Of a stretch of 64,000 nt of DNA, positions 43,457 through 52,511 are shown one piece after another. The stretch is from DASQPR01 sp963797675 (lineage in GTDB: Bacteria > Actinomycetota > Actinomycetes > Mycobacteriales > Micromonosporaceae). Below the pieces are notes generated by a model. That model was given only the letters and a program-made list of their open reading frames with translations. It was not told where the DNA came from and searched no databases. Both the position numbers and the translations under genes were made by a program. The stretch spans positions 1-64,000 of the forward strand of contig CAWCQQ010000004.1 of assembly GCA_963797675.1 (NCBI GenBank), in the 5' to 3' direction. The stretch's first letter is position 1, and each line of letters starts with the position of its first letter.

Positions 43457-44643
43457 TCATGCTGACCGATGACGAACTCACCACACTTATTTCCGGTCGC
43501 TACGCCGACGCCGCGCTGAAGACCTCGCTCGATACCGTGCAGCGCCGCGCCGACCAGCGCCGGCGTAACGGCCGGATCGCGCTCGGCGCATCGCTGGCCG
43601 TGGTCGCGGTGCTCGCCGGAGGTGCGGCGGCGGTCGCGCTGGGCAAGCCCGCGAAGACCGTGACACCGGCGGCGGCCTTCACCCGCAGTTGCGCGGACCG
43701 CTACCAGGAGATGATCTCCGGGCGCTCGGACCTCGTCCAACTCCCCCGAAAACTGCCCGTCCCGGTCATCGACCTGCACCACGACGCCCGCGAACTTCAG
43801 CTCTACGCAACGCCGTCCGGCGGTGCCCTCAAGCAGATCATCGTCGACTGCGAAGGCACCGTGGGCGGCGACATCACCGCGCACGTCACCGCCGCGACCG
43901 GCACGGATGCCAATGCGGGCGCGATCGGCGAACCGACCGACTACAGCGACTACGCGGCGAGCTTCACCGACGGGTCCGGCGCGCTGATCGGTGCCATGCC
44001 GTCCGCCGTCACGGCGGTCACGGTCACGGATGCAGGCGGAACACCGGTGCCGGTCACGCTCGCCGGCGACTTCTTCGTCGCCTGGACGCAGAACGGTGAC
44101 CTGACCGATGCCGAGGTGATGATCACGCCGCTCACCGGTGAACCGATCCAACTCGACAGCCCGACGGCGCTGCCCGCAACATTCGACCCGGCAAGCTTCG
44201 GCGCCGCGTGCGCCGCGAAACTCAGCGATCCGAGCCTGGGGTACGCCGGTCCGCTGGATCCGGTGTTGCAGACCACCTACCTCGGCGATATCTACTGGAT
44301 CTACGGCGGCAGCCAGGCCCCGGTCACCGCCGGCTGTGTGTTCACGTCGACCGCGACACAGCACGGGCTGACGCTCTACACCGCCAAGGCTCCGCCGAGC
44401 AGCGCACCGGTGTACGGATTCCGGGCCGCATACTTCAACACCGACGCCGGCGCCGGCCTCGTCGTCGGCGTCGTCCCCGACGATACGACGAGCGTGCAGA
44501 TCGTGACGCCGGACGGCCAGTCCGTCGACGCCCTCACCGCACTTGGGCTGTTCGTCGTACCGCTCCCCGCACACGTCTTCGGCAACAAGGCCGCAAAGAT
44601 CATCGCGACCTCGCCGAGCGGCACGCACACCTACACCGGCTAG
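43453..44643 (+). CDS. Membrane-anchored partner of the ECF sigma factor (putative)
   Basis: A 396-residue protein translated from an ATG that overlaps the sigma factor stop (ATGA); an ATG six bases later is also possible. The N-terminal 40 residues are cytoplasmic (LTDDELTTLISGRYADAAL, QRRADQRRRNGR). One transmembrane helix follows (IALGASLAVVAVLAGGAAAV). The rest is a large extracytoplasmic beta-rich domain with four or more cysteines (RSCADRYQE, IIVDCEG, GAACAAKL, AGCVF). I recognise no family. Position and topology suggest a regulator or sensor of the sigma factor, but no zinc-type anti-sigma motif is visible. Confidence 0.72.
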   Translation: MIMLTDDELTTLISGRYADAALKTSLDTVQRRADQRRRNGRIALGASLAVVAVLAGGAAAVALGKPAKTVTPAAAFTRSCADRYQEMISGRSDLVQLPRKLPVPVIDLHHDARELQLYATPSGGALKQIIVDCEGTVGGDITAHVTAATGTDANAGAIGEPTDYSDYAASFTDGSGALIGAMPSAVTAVTVTDAGGTPVPVTLAGDFFVAWTQNGDLTDAEVMITPLTGEPIQLDSPTALPATFDPASFGAACAAKLSDPSLGYAGPLDPVLQTTYLGDIYWIYGGSQAPVTAGCVFTSTATQHGLTLYTAKAPPSSAPVYGFRAAYFNTDAGAGLVVGVVPDDTTSVQIVTPDGQSVDALTALGLFVVPLPAHVFGNKAAKIIATSPSGTHTYTG

Positions 44644-44785
44644 GCGGCTCGCTCCCGCCGGTCGGGACACCATCGCACGGGGGTCAGCCACGGAAGCCGG
44701 TCCATGCACAGGTCGGGCCTTCATCCGCCGGTCGGCGCGGCGATGCTGGCGACGCGGAGCCGGCGATGGAGAGCCACCGAGGTGT

Positions 44786-44824
44786 GACTGGGCTCAGCAC
44801 CGACCGATTGTGCTGAGCCCAGTC
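44786..44824. terminator. Bidirectional hairpin between convergent genes
   Basis: A perfect 15-bp stem (44786-44800 with 44810-44824, arm GACTGGGCTCAGCAC) and a 9-nt loop, 27 bp before the end of the minus-strand beta-helix gene. Confidence 0.85.
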
Positions 44825-44851
44825 GTAGGGTCTCTCACTCCGGGCGCGTTG

Positions 44852-45895
44852 TCACAGCGCCTTCGGCTTGGACGTCTCGCAGCTGTTGTTCTTGATGATG
44901 TTGGTGGTGCTCCCGCTGTTGTCGATCACATTCGCAGGCCGATTGTTCTTGATCACGTTGCCGATGACCGTGTTGTGTTCGGCCGGGTTCCCGGCGATGC
45001 CGGGTTCGAGGACGACACCGCCGGCGAAGGGTGTATGTCCACGGTTACCGACGATCACGTTGCTGCGGATACTGTCACGCTCGCCACCAAGGATGACGAC
45101 CCCCGTCCCACCCAGTTCGGGGTGGTCCTCATCGGCGGGGCAGGTCGCGTTGTTGTCGCTGATGATGTTGCGGCTCACGCGTGTATCGCCCTGACCGCCC
45201 GCCTGCCCATCATCGACGAGAGCCACGCCCGCACAGTTGTGAGCGAAGATGTTGCCCGTGACATTGACGTTGTGTGCGTGCCGAACGAGGATGCCGAGCG
45301 CGTTGGCGACCGAGATGTTGTCCTTGACGATCGTGCCGTGCGCGTTGGCGATGTCGCCGACGTACAGCCCTGCCTCGCCAGAACTGCCGGTGACGTAGTT
45401 GCCGATGAAGGCTCCACGGGTGGAGCTGAATTCGGTGATGCCGTAGTCGGCGTTATCGATCGCGGCGACGTGCTCGACGGTGAGTCGGTCGGTGCCGAAA
45501 CCGAAAACGCCGAAGCCCGCGAAGCCTCGTACCGTCAGACTCGTGATCGTGACCGACTTGACGATCGCACCGCCGGGTGATGCGACGCAGATCCCGGTAG
45601 GTCCGGCGACGTTCAGACAGTGGTTCGTGCCGGTGTCACGCAGCACGGTTTGGCGGCCGGCGCCACGAATCGTGATGCGGTTTGTCGAAATGAGAATGCC
45701 GCCGGCGTAGCTGCCTTTCCGCAGAACGATGGTATCGCCGGGGCGCGCGGCATTGACCGCGGCTTGGATCGAGTGGCCCGGAGCGACGACGTGCACCTTG
45801 CTCCTGCCGTCGCTCGCGCTGGCAGGCGCCGCCGCGAACGCAAGTACTCCCATGGCGGCGATACCCGCCAACCCGATCCGTTGAAGAACTTTCAT
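44852..45895 (-). CDS. Secreted right-handed parallel beta-helix protein
   Basis: A 347-residue exported protein. A signal peptide of about 27 residues (GIAAMGVLAFAAAPASAS) is followed by VVAPGHSIQAAVNAARPGDT and IVLRKGSY, the classical start of NosD/pectate-lyase-like helices. The body consists of successive PbH1-type turns with N/V/I spacing (VKDNISVANALGILV, VTGNIFAHNCAGVALVDDG, VSRNIISDNNATC, IRSNVIVGN, VIGNVIKNN). No lyase catalytic triad can be identified. AGGAA precedes the ATG. A CRP/GlxR-like site lies 33 bp upstream, suggesting carbon-source control. Confidence 0.85.
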   Translation of the reverse strand: MKVLQRIGLAGIAAMGVLAFAAAPASASDGRSKVHVVAPGHSIQAAVNAARPGDTIVLRKGSYAGGILISTNRITIRGAGRQTVLRDTGTNHCLNVAGPTGICVASPGGAIVKSVTITSLTVRGFAGFGVFGFGTDRLTVEHVAAIDNADYGITEFSSTRGAFIGNYVTGSSGEAGLYVGDIANAHGTIVKDNISVANALGILVRHAHNVNVTGNIFAHNCAGVALVDDGQAGGQGDTRVSRNIISDNNATCPADEDHPELGGTGVVILGGERDSIRSNVIVGNRGHTPFAGGVVLEPGIAGNPAEHNTVIGNVIKNNRPANVIDNSGSTTNIIKNNSCETSKPKAL

Positions 45896-45927
45896 ATGTT
45901 CCTGGCCTCCACATCATCTGGACAGAC

Positions 45928-45943
45928 TGTGACTTACATCACG
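45928..45943. promoter_or_regulatory. CRP/GlxR-like binding site
   Basis: TGTGACTTACATCACG differs in one base from the CRP/GlxR consensus TGTGANNTANNTCACA, including the central TA. It lies 33-48 bp upstream of the beta-helix protein start. Known biology: actinobacterial CRP-family proteins bind such sites in response to cAMP. That it is bound here is inference. Confidence 0.55.
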
Positions 45944-46463
45944 ATTCGTTCTATCAGGCGTGAAAGGTGAATTAGAGGTGAAATGTAAACCAACCACTGT
46001 TTGGCCGACGAGCTTGGCACACGTACCGGTCCCGGCCCATCGCCGCGCGGCGCTCCACGCGAACCGAGTCAGAAGTCGACCCGGACCGACACGATCGAGT
46101 GGTTCGTTGTGGCTCTCATCAGCACGACCATGTGCGATCCGGCCGAGGGATGCGCTCGGCAAACTGATCGTCGCGCAGATGCGACAGGCCGAGATGTGCG
46201 TGTCCGACCGCCGGCCGGACCGGAAGGCCCGTGAGAACTCCGCACCAATCGCGCCCAAGCTCGTCGCCTCGTTCGCAACGTGCCATCTGCGGCCGACCGT
46301 GCCAGGCATTTCTTCTCACCGACCGGTCCGGCACGTCAAACGACGACGACGTGAAGTCGCGCTCGGACACGCCGAAAGGTTCACGTTTCGGAGATAACCC
46401 CCGTGTCACCATTTGGGGTGGTTGCCTGCCGGTGACTATTTTGTCTATATCGATGGAGTCGGT
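45944..46463. other. Divergent intergenic region
   Basis: 520 bp between the beta-helix and beta-propeller genes. Direct GTGAAAGGTGAA / AGGTGAAATG similarity lies at about 45960-45986. A possible promoter (TTGGGG, 18 bp, TATTTT) lies near 46414-46443, about 20 bp before ATG 46464. No gene is supported in the remainder. Confidence 0.3.
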
Positions 46464-47579
46464 ATGAAACGAATCTCGCGTTCACTGATCGCTAGTTGCG
46501 CAGTACTGGCGGTGCTGGCCACCGCAGCTCCCGCCTCGGCGGCGAGTTCGCCATTTCTCAATTCCCTCAGTCGGATCAAGGTGCTCGCCTCGACCGTCCC
46601 CAGCAATGGCGACGTGAATCCCTACGGAGTCGCCGTCGTGCAGCACAGCATCGGCCGACTGCACAAGAACTCGGTGCTGGTCAGTAACTTCAACGCGACC
46701 TCCAACCTCCAAGGCACCGGCACCACCATCGTGCAGATCTCTCCCCGCGGCTCGGTATCGTTGTTTGCCCAGATCAACGCGAAGCATCTGCCCGGCCGCT
46801 GCCCCGGCGGCGTCGGTCTGACCACCGCGCTGGCGGTGCTGTCGACCGGCTGGGTCATTGTCGGCAGCCTGCCGACGACCGACGGTACCGCGGCCACCGC
46901 GAAGGCCGGCTGCCTGCTAATACTCGACAACCGCGGGCGGGTCCGGGAAACCATCGCCAACTCGCTCATCAACGGCCCATGGGACATGACCGCCTCCGAA
47001 CACGGCAACACCACCGATCTGTTCGTCACCAACGTCTTGAACGGCACCGTCGCCGCCAACGGCCAGGTAGTCAACCGGGGCACCGTCGTGCGCATCCGGC
47101 TGCGCACGCCGGACGGCAGCTATGGCCTGCCGGTGGCATCGACTCCGATCGTGATCGGATCGGGCTTCGCCCAGCGCACCGACCCGGCTGCGCTGGTCGT
47201 CGGCCCCACCGGCCTCGGACTCGGCCGTGATGACACGCTCTACGTCGCCGACACCGCGTCCAACCGCATCAGTGCCATCCCGAGCGCCTCCCACCGCACC
47301 CGCACCGCATTCACCGGCGCAGATCTCACCGCAGGCGGTTCACTCAACGGCCCACTCGGTATAGCCATCGCTCCGAACGGCGATGTCCTATCAGTCAACG
47401 CCGGTGATGGCCTGATCGTGGAAACCACGCCCGGCGGCAACCAGGTCGCTACCGCTACCCTCGACTCAAGCGGCAACCCACCCGGCGCAGGCGCACTCTT
47501 CGGGCTGGCCATCGCACCCAACCAGCGAGGCATCTACTTCGTTGACGACGCCACCAACACCCTCAACCTGCTGCACTGA
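46464..47579 (+). CDS. Secreted NHL/SMP-30-like beta-propeller protein
   Basis: A 371-residue exported protein. A signal peptide of about 26 residues (LIASCAVLAVLATAAPASA) precedes a six-bladed beta-propeller. Repeated blade motifs are NPYGVAVVQ, GPWDMTASEHGN, DDTLYVADTASNRISAIP and GPLGIAIAPNGDVLSVN, the last typical of NHL repeats. LFGLAIAPNQRGIYFVDD forms the final blade. GGAG lies five bases before ATG 46464. No enzyme active site is evident. It faces the other secreted protein across a shared promoter region and is closed by a hairpin. Confidence 0.82.
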   Translation: MKRISRSLIASCAVLAVLATAAPASAASSPFLNSLSRIKVLASTVPSNGDVNPYGVAVVQHSIGRLHKNSVLVSNFNATSNLQGTGTTIVQISPRGSVSLFAQINAKHLPGRCPGGVGLTTALAVLSTGWVIVGSLPTTDGTAATAKAGCLLILDNRGRVRETIANSLINGPWDMTASEHGNTTDLFVTNVLNGTVAANGQVVNRGTVVRIRLRTPDGSYGLPVASTPIVIGSGFAQRTDPAALVVGPTGLGLGRDDTLYVADTASNRISAIPSASHRTRTAFTGADLTAGGSLNGPLGIAIAPNGDVLSVNAGDGLIVETTPGGNQVATATLDSSGNPPGAGALFGLAIAPNQRGIYFVDDATNTLNLLH

Positions 47580-47620
47580 CATTGCTGGGCAGGATCGACC
47601 TTCGATTGCGAGCCGGTCCA

Positions 47621-47656
47621 GTGATAGCCGGGGACAACCGTGCCCCCGGCTATCAC
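47621..47656. terminator. Hairpin between convergent genes
   Basis: A 13-bp perfect stem (47621-47633 with 47644-47656, arm GTGATAGCCGGGG) and a 10-nt loop, 42 bp after the beta-propeller stop and 42 bp from the hydroxylase end. Confidence 0.75.
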
Positions 47657-47697
47657 GACCCCGACGGGTGACCACGCGGCGCGCGCCGGAGGTGCTG

Positions 47698-48882
47698 TCA
47701 ATGCCCGGACATCATCTCGCCGAAGTTGCGCGCCGCCGTGGAGTCGCTGAACAGCGCGTTGAGCCGGGTCAGGGCCAGCCGCTGCCGGAACATACCAACC
47801 CGCGAGGCGTCGCCCGCGTCGTGCGTCATCTCCAGCATCCAGCGGGAGAACTCCTGGTATCGCCATGCCCGCTCGAGGCACACGTCGCTGTAGCCGCGCA
47901 GCCCCGTCTCGTCACCGTCGCGTACGGCCGCGCGGAAGGCCAGCGCGAGCGTCTCCGCGTCGAGCACGGCCAGGTTCATCCCCTTGCCGCCCATCGGCGT
48001 CATCACATGCGCAGCATCGCCGGCCAGGTACAGGCTCCCGTAGCTCATCGGCTCGCACATCTCGCTGCGCATGTCCACGCGGCGTACCTCGGCGATCGGA
48101 CCGTCAACAAGGCCTTCGTCGCCCAGCCGGGCGCGCAGCTCCCGCCAGATCCGCTCGGCCGGCCAGTCCACCGGCTCGTCCGGCCCGGCGCACTGGATGT
48201 AGTACCGGCTGGCCTGCGGTCCTCGGTAGAAGTGCGCCGCGTACCCATGCCGGCTGACCGCGAGCAGCGGGTGCAGCGGCGGCGGTGCGGTGGCCAGGAT
48301 CGTCATCCAGCTGACCTGATGGTCGTAGGTGTACGTGCTCACCGCTCCCGGAGGCAGGCCGGCCCGGCTGGCCCCGCGCGCCCCGTCGCAGCCGGCCACG
48401 TACCGGCCGGCGATGGCGATGCGCTCGCCCGCCGCGTCGAGGTATGTCACCCGAGGGTGCTCGCCGGTCAGGTCGTCCACGGCAACGACATCGGCCTCGA
48501 ACCGTAGATCGCCGCCTGCTGCGAGGAAGCTCGCGATCAGGCCGCGCACCAGCACCTGTTGCGGGCACAGTCGGCCATACCGACCGCCAGAGAGGATACC
48601 GTGGTTGACCAGGTGCGATTCGCCGTTCACCCGGAACTCCAGGCACCCACTATCCGGCGGGCCGCCGAGCGCGTCGGACAGACCCCAGTCGCGGTACATC
48701 TCCACCACGCGGTTGTCCACGATGCCGGCCCGCTGCCGGTTTTCCACGAATTCTCGTTCGCGCCGCTCCAGCAGTACGCACCCAATGCCGTCGTGCTGCA
48801 GCATGTTGGCCAGGGTCAAACCGGTCGGCCCGGCCCCGATGACGACAACGGTGGTCTCTGCGCTCCCCGCACTCAAATCCAT
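47698..48882 (-). CDS. Group A flavoprotein monooxygenase, 4-hydroxybenzoate 3-hydroxylase-like
   Basis: A 394-residue FAD/NAD(P)H-dependent aromatic hydroxylase. The N-terminal FAD motif is VVVIGAGPTGLTLANMLQ, followed by EFVENRQRAGIVDNRVVEMY, which resembles the substrate/FAD loop of PobA. The GCDGARGASRAGLP (DG) and YLAGDAAHVMTPMGGKGMNL (GD) motifs are also present. Length and motif order match p-hydroxybenzoate hydroxylase. The usual neighbour pcaQ/pobR or protocatechuate genes are absent; a divergent ArsR-MFS pair lies 380 bp away. Likely cytoplasmic; substrate not certain. Confidence 0.85.
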   Translation of the reverse strand: MDLSAGSAETTVVVIGAGPTGLTLANMLQHDGIGCVLLERREREFVENRQRAGIVDNRVVEMYRDWGLSDALGGPPDSGCLEFRVNGESHLVNHGILSGGRYGRLCPQQVLVRGLIASFLAAGGDLRFEADVVAVDDLTGEHPRVTYLDAAGERIAIAGRYVAGCDGARGASRAGLPPGAVSTYTYDHQVSWMTILATAPPPLHPLLAVSRHGYAAHFYRGPQASRYYIQCAGPDEPVDWPAERIWRELRARLGDEGLVDGPIAEVRRVDMRSEMCEPMSYGSLYLAGDAAHVMTPMGGKGMNLAVLDAETLALAFRAAVRDGDETGLRGYSDVCLERAWRYQEFSRWMLEMTHDAGDASRVGMFRQRLALTRLNALFSDSTAARNFGEMMSGH

Positions 48883-49230
48883 CCATCCAAATTAAGGCAT
48901 GTGGCGATCACCGCTCAACCGTCACCGGAAGGGCACAGCTCTGGCCCTGCCGGTGACGGTTGTCCGCTGGGAACTGGGTCAGTCGAAGAGCAGGTCGAAC
49001 TCCTCGCCCTTGGTTGACCATGGTGCTGCTGGCTATCAACAGGCAGGCGCCGCGTTGGCGGCGGTCACAATCCGGCTGTTCGCGTGCGCTCGGACCTCAC
49101 GGTGCCGTCGACGTTCGCGATGAGGTCGAACGAAGGCGGGCGAAGCTGATCTCGCCAGCGCGTGAAGCGTAGGCCAATCCGCGCTCCCGCCGCTGTCCCG
49201 TCACTGTGCGCGGAGATCAACGGCGGCAGG
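48883..49230. other. Divergent intergenic region
   Basis: About 350 bp between the hydroxylase start and the ArsR promoter. Only short non-coding-like frames are present. An imperfect repeat around GTCACCGGAAGGGC / CCTGCCGGTGACGG (about 48919-48960) could form a hairpin. No gene supported. Confidence 0.3.
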
Positions 49231-49265
49231 TTGCAAAATTTATTCTGCAGAATTATCTTTGCGAT
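49231..49265 (+). promoter_or_regulatory. Leaderless promoter with an operator palindrome for the ArsR gene
   Basis: TTGCAA (49231-49236), 17 bp, TATCTT (49254-49259). Transcription starting seven bases after the -10 box would begin at the A of ATG 49266, where no ribosome binding site is present. The spacer holds the perfect palindrome ATTCTGCAGAAT (49242-49253), well placed for repression by the encoded ArsR protein. Confidence 0.6.
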
Positions 49266-49850
49266 ATGACGGAATCCGATCCAACGGCGAAACAGGTCAA
49301 TCTGGCCGGACAGGTGCTCAAAGCGGTCGCCAATCCGCTGCGTGTGCGCATGTTCAACCTGCTGCGCTCCGGCGGCCCGTCCACCGCCACCCGCCTCGGC
49401 CAGCAGCTCGGCGAGTCCAGCGGCGTCACCAGCTATCACCTGCGCCAGCTGGAGGCGGCCGGCCTGGTCGTTGACGACGTCGAGCGCAGCGACGGGCGGG
49501 AACGCTGGTGGCGGGTGGCCTTCGCGAAGTTGAGCCTGGACGCGCCCGCGATGCGAGCGTCGATGGAGGATGCGCAGGCCTACATGTACGCCGTCGCCGC
49601 CGAGGAAGCGGTCCGGGTGACCCGTTGGATCGACGGCCTTTCCCGGATGCCGGACGCGTGGGAGCGCAGCGGCGACATGAGTTCCTTCGGCTACCGGCTG
49701 ACCGCCGAGCAAGCGGCCGAGTTGGTCGTACGACTTCGTACCATCGCCGAGGACCTCCAACGGGAACAGCCGGACGAGCCACCGGCCGGCGCGGAACGGG
49801 TGGTCCTGCAGTTCCAGGTCATGCCGTTCCTCGATCAGGCCGCCTCATGA
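49266..49850 (+). CDS. ArsR-family (winged-helix) transcriptional regulator
   Basis: A 194-residue regulator. A winged helix-turn-helix occupies residues about 15-95: VLKAVANPLRVRMFNLLRSG, then STATRLGQQLGESSGVTSYH and LRQLEAAGLVVDD. The WWRVAFAKLSLD strand and the long C-terminal helices match the ArsR/helix_turn_helix-5 proteins that control neighbouring MFS exporters. No metal-binding cysteines are visible. It is probably translated from a leaderless mRNA. Its stop overlaps the start of the MFS gene (ATGA), so the two are translationally coupled. Confidence 0.86.
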   Translation: MTESDPTAKQVNLAGQVLKAVANPLRVRMFNLLRSGGPSTATRLGQQLGESSGVTSYHLRQLEAAGLVVDDVERSDGRERWWRVAFAKLSLDAPAMRASMEDAQAYMYAVAAEEAVRVTRWIDGLSRMPDAWERSGDMSSFGYRLTAEQAAELVVRLRTIAEDLQREQPDEPPAGAERVVLQFQVMPFLDQAAS

Positions 49851-51106
49851 GGCGCCGGACCGGACTGATCGCGCTGCTCACCGCGACCACGATCTCGGTG
49901 CTCGGGAGCCGGATGACCGCGGTGGCACTGCCGTGGCTGGTGCTCTCCAGCACCGGCAGCGCCGCTCGCACGGGTGTGACGGCGGCGGTCGGGCTCCTGC
50001 CGTACGCGATCGCCAGCGGTCTGATCGGTCCTCTCGTCGACCGGATCGGCAGCCGTCGCGTCTCCGTGGCGGCCGACGCGGCCAGTGCCGTCGTCGTCGG
50101 CGCCATCCCGGTCATGCACGCCACCGGGCACCTGCCGTTCGGAGTCCTGCTCGTGCTCGTCGGGGTCGCCGGGGTGCTGCGCGGCTGCGGTGACACCGCC
50201 AAGAACGGCGCGATCCTGCCGCAGAGCATCGCCGAATCCGGCATGGACACAACCCGCGTGACCAGCCTCGATGACGGTCTCACCCGAGCCGGCAGCATGC
50301 TCGGTACGATCGGCGCCGGTGGCCTCATCGTGTGGCTCGGCGGCGCGAGCGACGTGATCGTGGTGGATGCCCTCTCGTTCGCGATCTGCGCGCTGATGGT
50401 GGCGACCCTGGTGCGCGTCGGCGGCCCGATCGAGACCCACGACGAGGAGCCGGAGCGCTACGTGTCGGCGCTGCGTGCCGGGCTGGCCTACGTCCGCTCC
50501 GATCGGCTGGCACTCGGCATCATCCTGATGCTGTTCGTGACGAATCTGCTCGACCAGGCCTACAGCGCGGTGCTGGTCCCCCTCTGGGCGCACGACATCT
50601 ACCGCTCCCCCGTCGGGATCGGGCTGATCAGCGCCTCGGCCGGGATCGGTGCCCTGGTCGGCAGCGTCGTCTACACCGCGCTCGCGCCGCGGCTGCCGAG
50701 GTGGGCGCCGTTCACGATCGGGTTCATCGTGGCCGGTGCGCCGAAATTTCTGGTGCTGGGGCTCGGAGCATCGGCCGGAGCGATCGTCGCGGTCGGGTTC
50801 TTCAGCGGCGTCGCGGTCTGCGTCCTCAATCCGATCCTCGGCGCGGTCATCCTGGAGCGGGTGCCGGGCCGAATGCTCGCTCGCGTCAACGGGCTGGGCA
50901 TCGCGGTCTCCATCGCAGGTACTCCGGTCGGAGCACTGCTCGGCGGTTGGCTCGGCGGTTACGGCGCCCGGCCCGCGTTGCTGATCGTCGGCGGGATCTA
51001 CGCGCTGGCCACGTTGACGCCGTTCTTCGGCCGGTTCTGGCGGCAGATGGACGAGCGACCACCTCAGGTCGCGCCCGTGCCCGAGCTGGTCAGTGAGGCT
51101 GGATAG
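49847..51106 (+). CDS. MFS transporter coupled to the ArsR regulator
   Basis: A 419-residue permease with about 12 transmembrane helices. Helix 1 contains LLTATTISVLGSRMTAVALP, motif A is PLVDRIGSRRVSVAAD, and the central loop has PERYVSALRAGLAYVRSDR, as in MFS_3-type drug exporters. ATG 49847 lies inside the ArsR stop (ATGA). Probably exports a compound sensed by the ArsR protein. It overlaps no other gene; the oxidoreductase starts 38 bp downstream and may belong to the same transcript. Confidence 0.85.
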   Translation: MRRRTGLIALLTATTISVLGSRMTAVALPWLVLSSTGSAARTGVTAAVGLLPYAIASGLIGPLVDRIGSRRVSVAADAASAVVVGAIPVMHATGHLPFGVLLVLVGVAGVLRGCGDTAKNGAILPQSIAESGMDTTRVTSLDDGLTRAGSMLGTIGAGGLIVWLGGASDVIVVDALSFAICALMVATLVRVGGPIETHDEEPERYVSALRAGLAYVRSDRLALGIILMLFVTNLLDQAYSAVLVPLWAHDIYRSPVGIGLISASAGIGALVGSVVYTALAPRLPRWAPFTIGFIVAGAPKFLVLGLGASAGAIVAVGFFSGVAVCVLNPILGAVILERVPGRMLARVNGLGIAVSIAGTPVGALLGGWLGGYGARPALLIVGGIYALATLTPFFGRFWRQMDERPPQVAPVPELVSEAG

Positions 51107-51143
51107 GATCACCGGTGACGCTGCCGTCGCGAAGGAGCCGCAT

Positions 51144-52130
51144 ATGCAACCGGTGCACTGGGGAATCCTCTCCACCGCCTCGATCGGCGTACACAAGGTC
51201 ATTCCCGGGATGCTGAAAAGCTCCGCGCTGGAGGTTTCGGCAATCGCCTCCCGTGATGAAGGACGGGCACGCCGGGCCGCGGACGCTCTCGGCATCCCGA
51301 TAGCGTACGGGTCCTACGAGGAGCTTTTCGCCGATCCGTCCATCGAGGCGATCTACAACCCGCTGCCGAACGATCTGCACGTGCCGATGACGCTGGCGGC
51401 CGTGCAGGCGGGTAAGCACGTGCTGTGCGAGAAGCCGATGTCGATGACCGCGGGCGAGTTGGAGGTGCTCCGGCCGTACGCCGAGCGGGTGCACATCCGA
51501 GAGGCGTTCATGGTGCGATTCCATCCACAGTGGATCGACGTCCGCGAGCACGTGCGCCGCGGCGCTATCGGCGATCTGCGGTATGCGCAGGTCCCGTTCA
51601 GCTACTACAACGTCGACCCGACCAACATCCGCAACCGGCCCGAGAACGGCGGCGGCGCGCTGTACGACATCGGCTGTTACGCCATCGCCGCCGGCCGCTG
51701 GTTCTTCGAGGGCGAGCCCGAACGCGTGGCCGCGACGATCGACCGTGACCCGGCGTTCGGCACCGACCGTACGACCAGCGGCGTTCTCGATTTCGGATCC
51801 GGACGACACCTCACATTCGCCGTTTCCACCCAATCGGCGCACCACCAACGGATCCAGCTCGTCGGCACGACGGGGCGGATCGAGATCGAGATCCCGTTCA
51901 ACGCGCCGCCGGATCGCGGTTGCCGGTACTGGATTGACGACGGCGGCGGCACCCGGCTGGTCGAACTCGCGGTTGCCGATCAGTACCAGCTGCAGGCCGA
52001 GGCGTTCTCGCACGCCGTCCGGAATGAGCAGCCGAGCTCGGCCGGGCTGGACGAGGCGGTCGGGCAGATGCGGGTGATCGATGCGGTCTTCGAGGCCGCC
52101 GCGACCGGCCGTTTCGTCGACGTCGGCTGA
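51144..52130 (+). CDS. Gfo/Idh/MocA-family oxidoreductase
   Basis: A 328-residue NAD(P)-dependent oxidoreductase. The Rossmann start WGILSTASIGVHKVIPGMLK is followed by AIASRDEGRARRAADALGI, the conserved NPLPNDLHVPMTLAAVQAGK and the EKP motif HVLCEKPMSM. In the C-terminal half GGGALYDIGCYAIAAGRWFF holds the usual D-x-G-x-Y/H active-site region. AAGGAG lies six bases before ATG 51144. Family substrates are sugars, inositols or trans-dihydrodiols. It follows the ArsR-MFS pair in the same direction and could be co-regulated. Confidence 0.87.
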   Translation: MQPVHWGILSTASIGVHKVIPGMLKSSALEVSAIASRDEGRARRAADALGIPIAYGSYEELFADPSIEAIYNPLPNDLHVPMTLAAVQAGKHVLCEKPMSMTAGELEVLRPYAERVHIREAFMVRFHPQWIDVREHVRRGAIGDLRYAQVPFSYYNVDPTNIRNRPENGGGALYDIGCYAIAAGRWFFEGEPERVAATIDRDPAFGTDRTTSGVLDFGSGRHLTFAVSTQSAHHQRIQLVGTTGRIEIEIPFNAPPDRGCRYWIDDGGGTRLVELAVADQYQLQAEAFSHAVRNEQPSSAGLDEAVGQMRVIDAVFEAAATGRFVDVG

Positions 52131-52511
52131 GGCACACTGCACGGCGGACTGCCGGACGACAACGTTACCGCGGACGGTGCCCAGGCCGGCTCCATTTCGC
52201 TGCGCCGTGATGGCCCTGTCGGGGTCCGCCGGAGTTAGTTGATCTCGATGTGGCCGCCGACCCACACCCGAGCTTGCCTCGCCCGGACTGCACCCGATTG
52301 ATACGCCACACTGGCCCTTGGCTTACCCGCACGCGAGATGGACGGTGATACTTCCAGGGCGATACCTGGCCTGAGGCGGAGGCATCGTGGCGAGAGCGAG
52401 CGCGTGCCGTTCGCCGATCAGTCGCATCATCGATCCGATAGGCACCTGTTGTCCATCAACGCGCGGTACGAGACTGGCGACTGCCCACTCCAGCTGGAAG
52501 GACCTCCGGAT

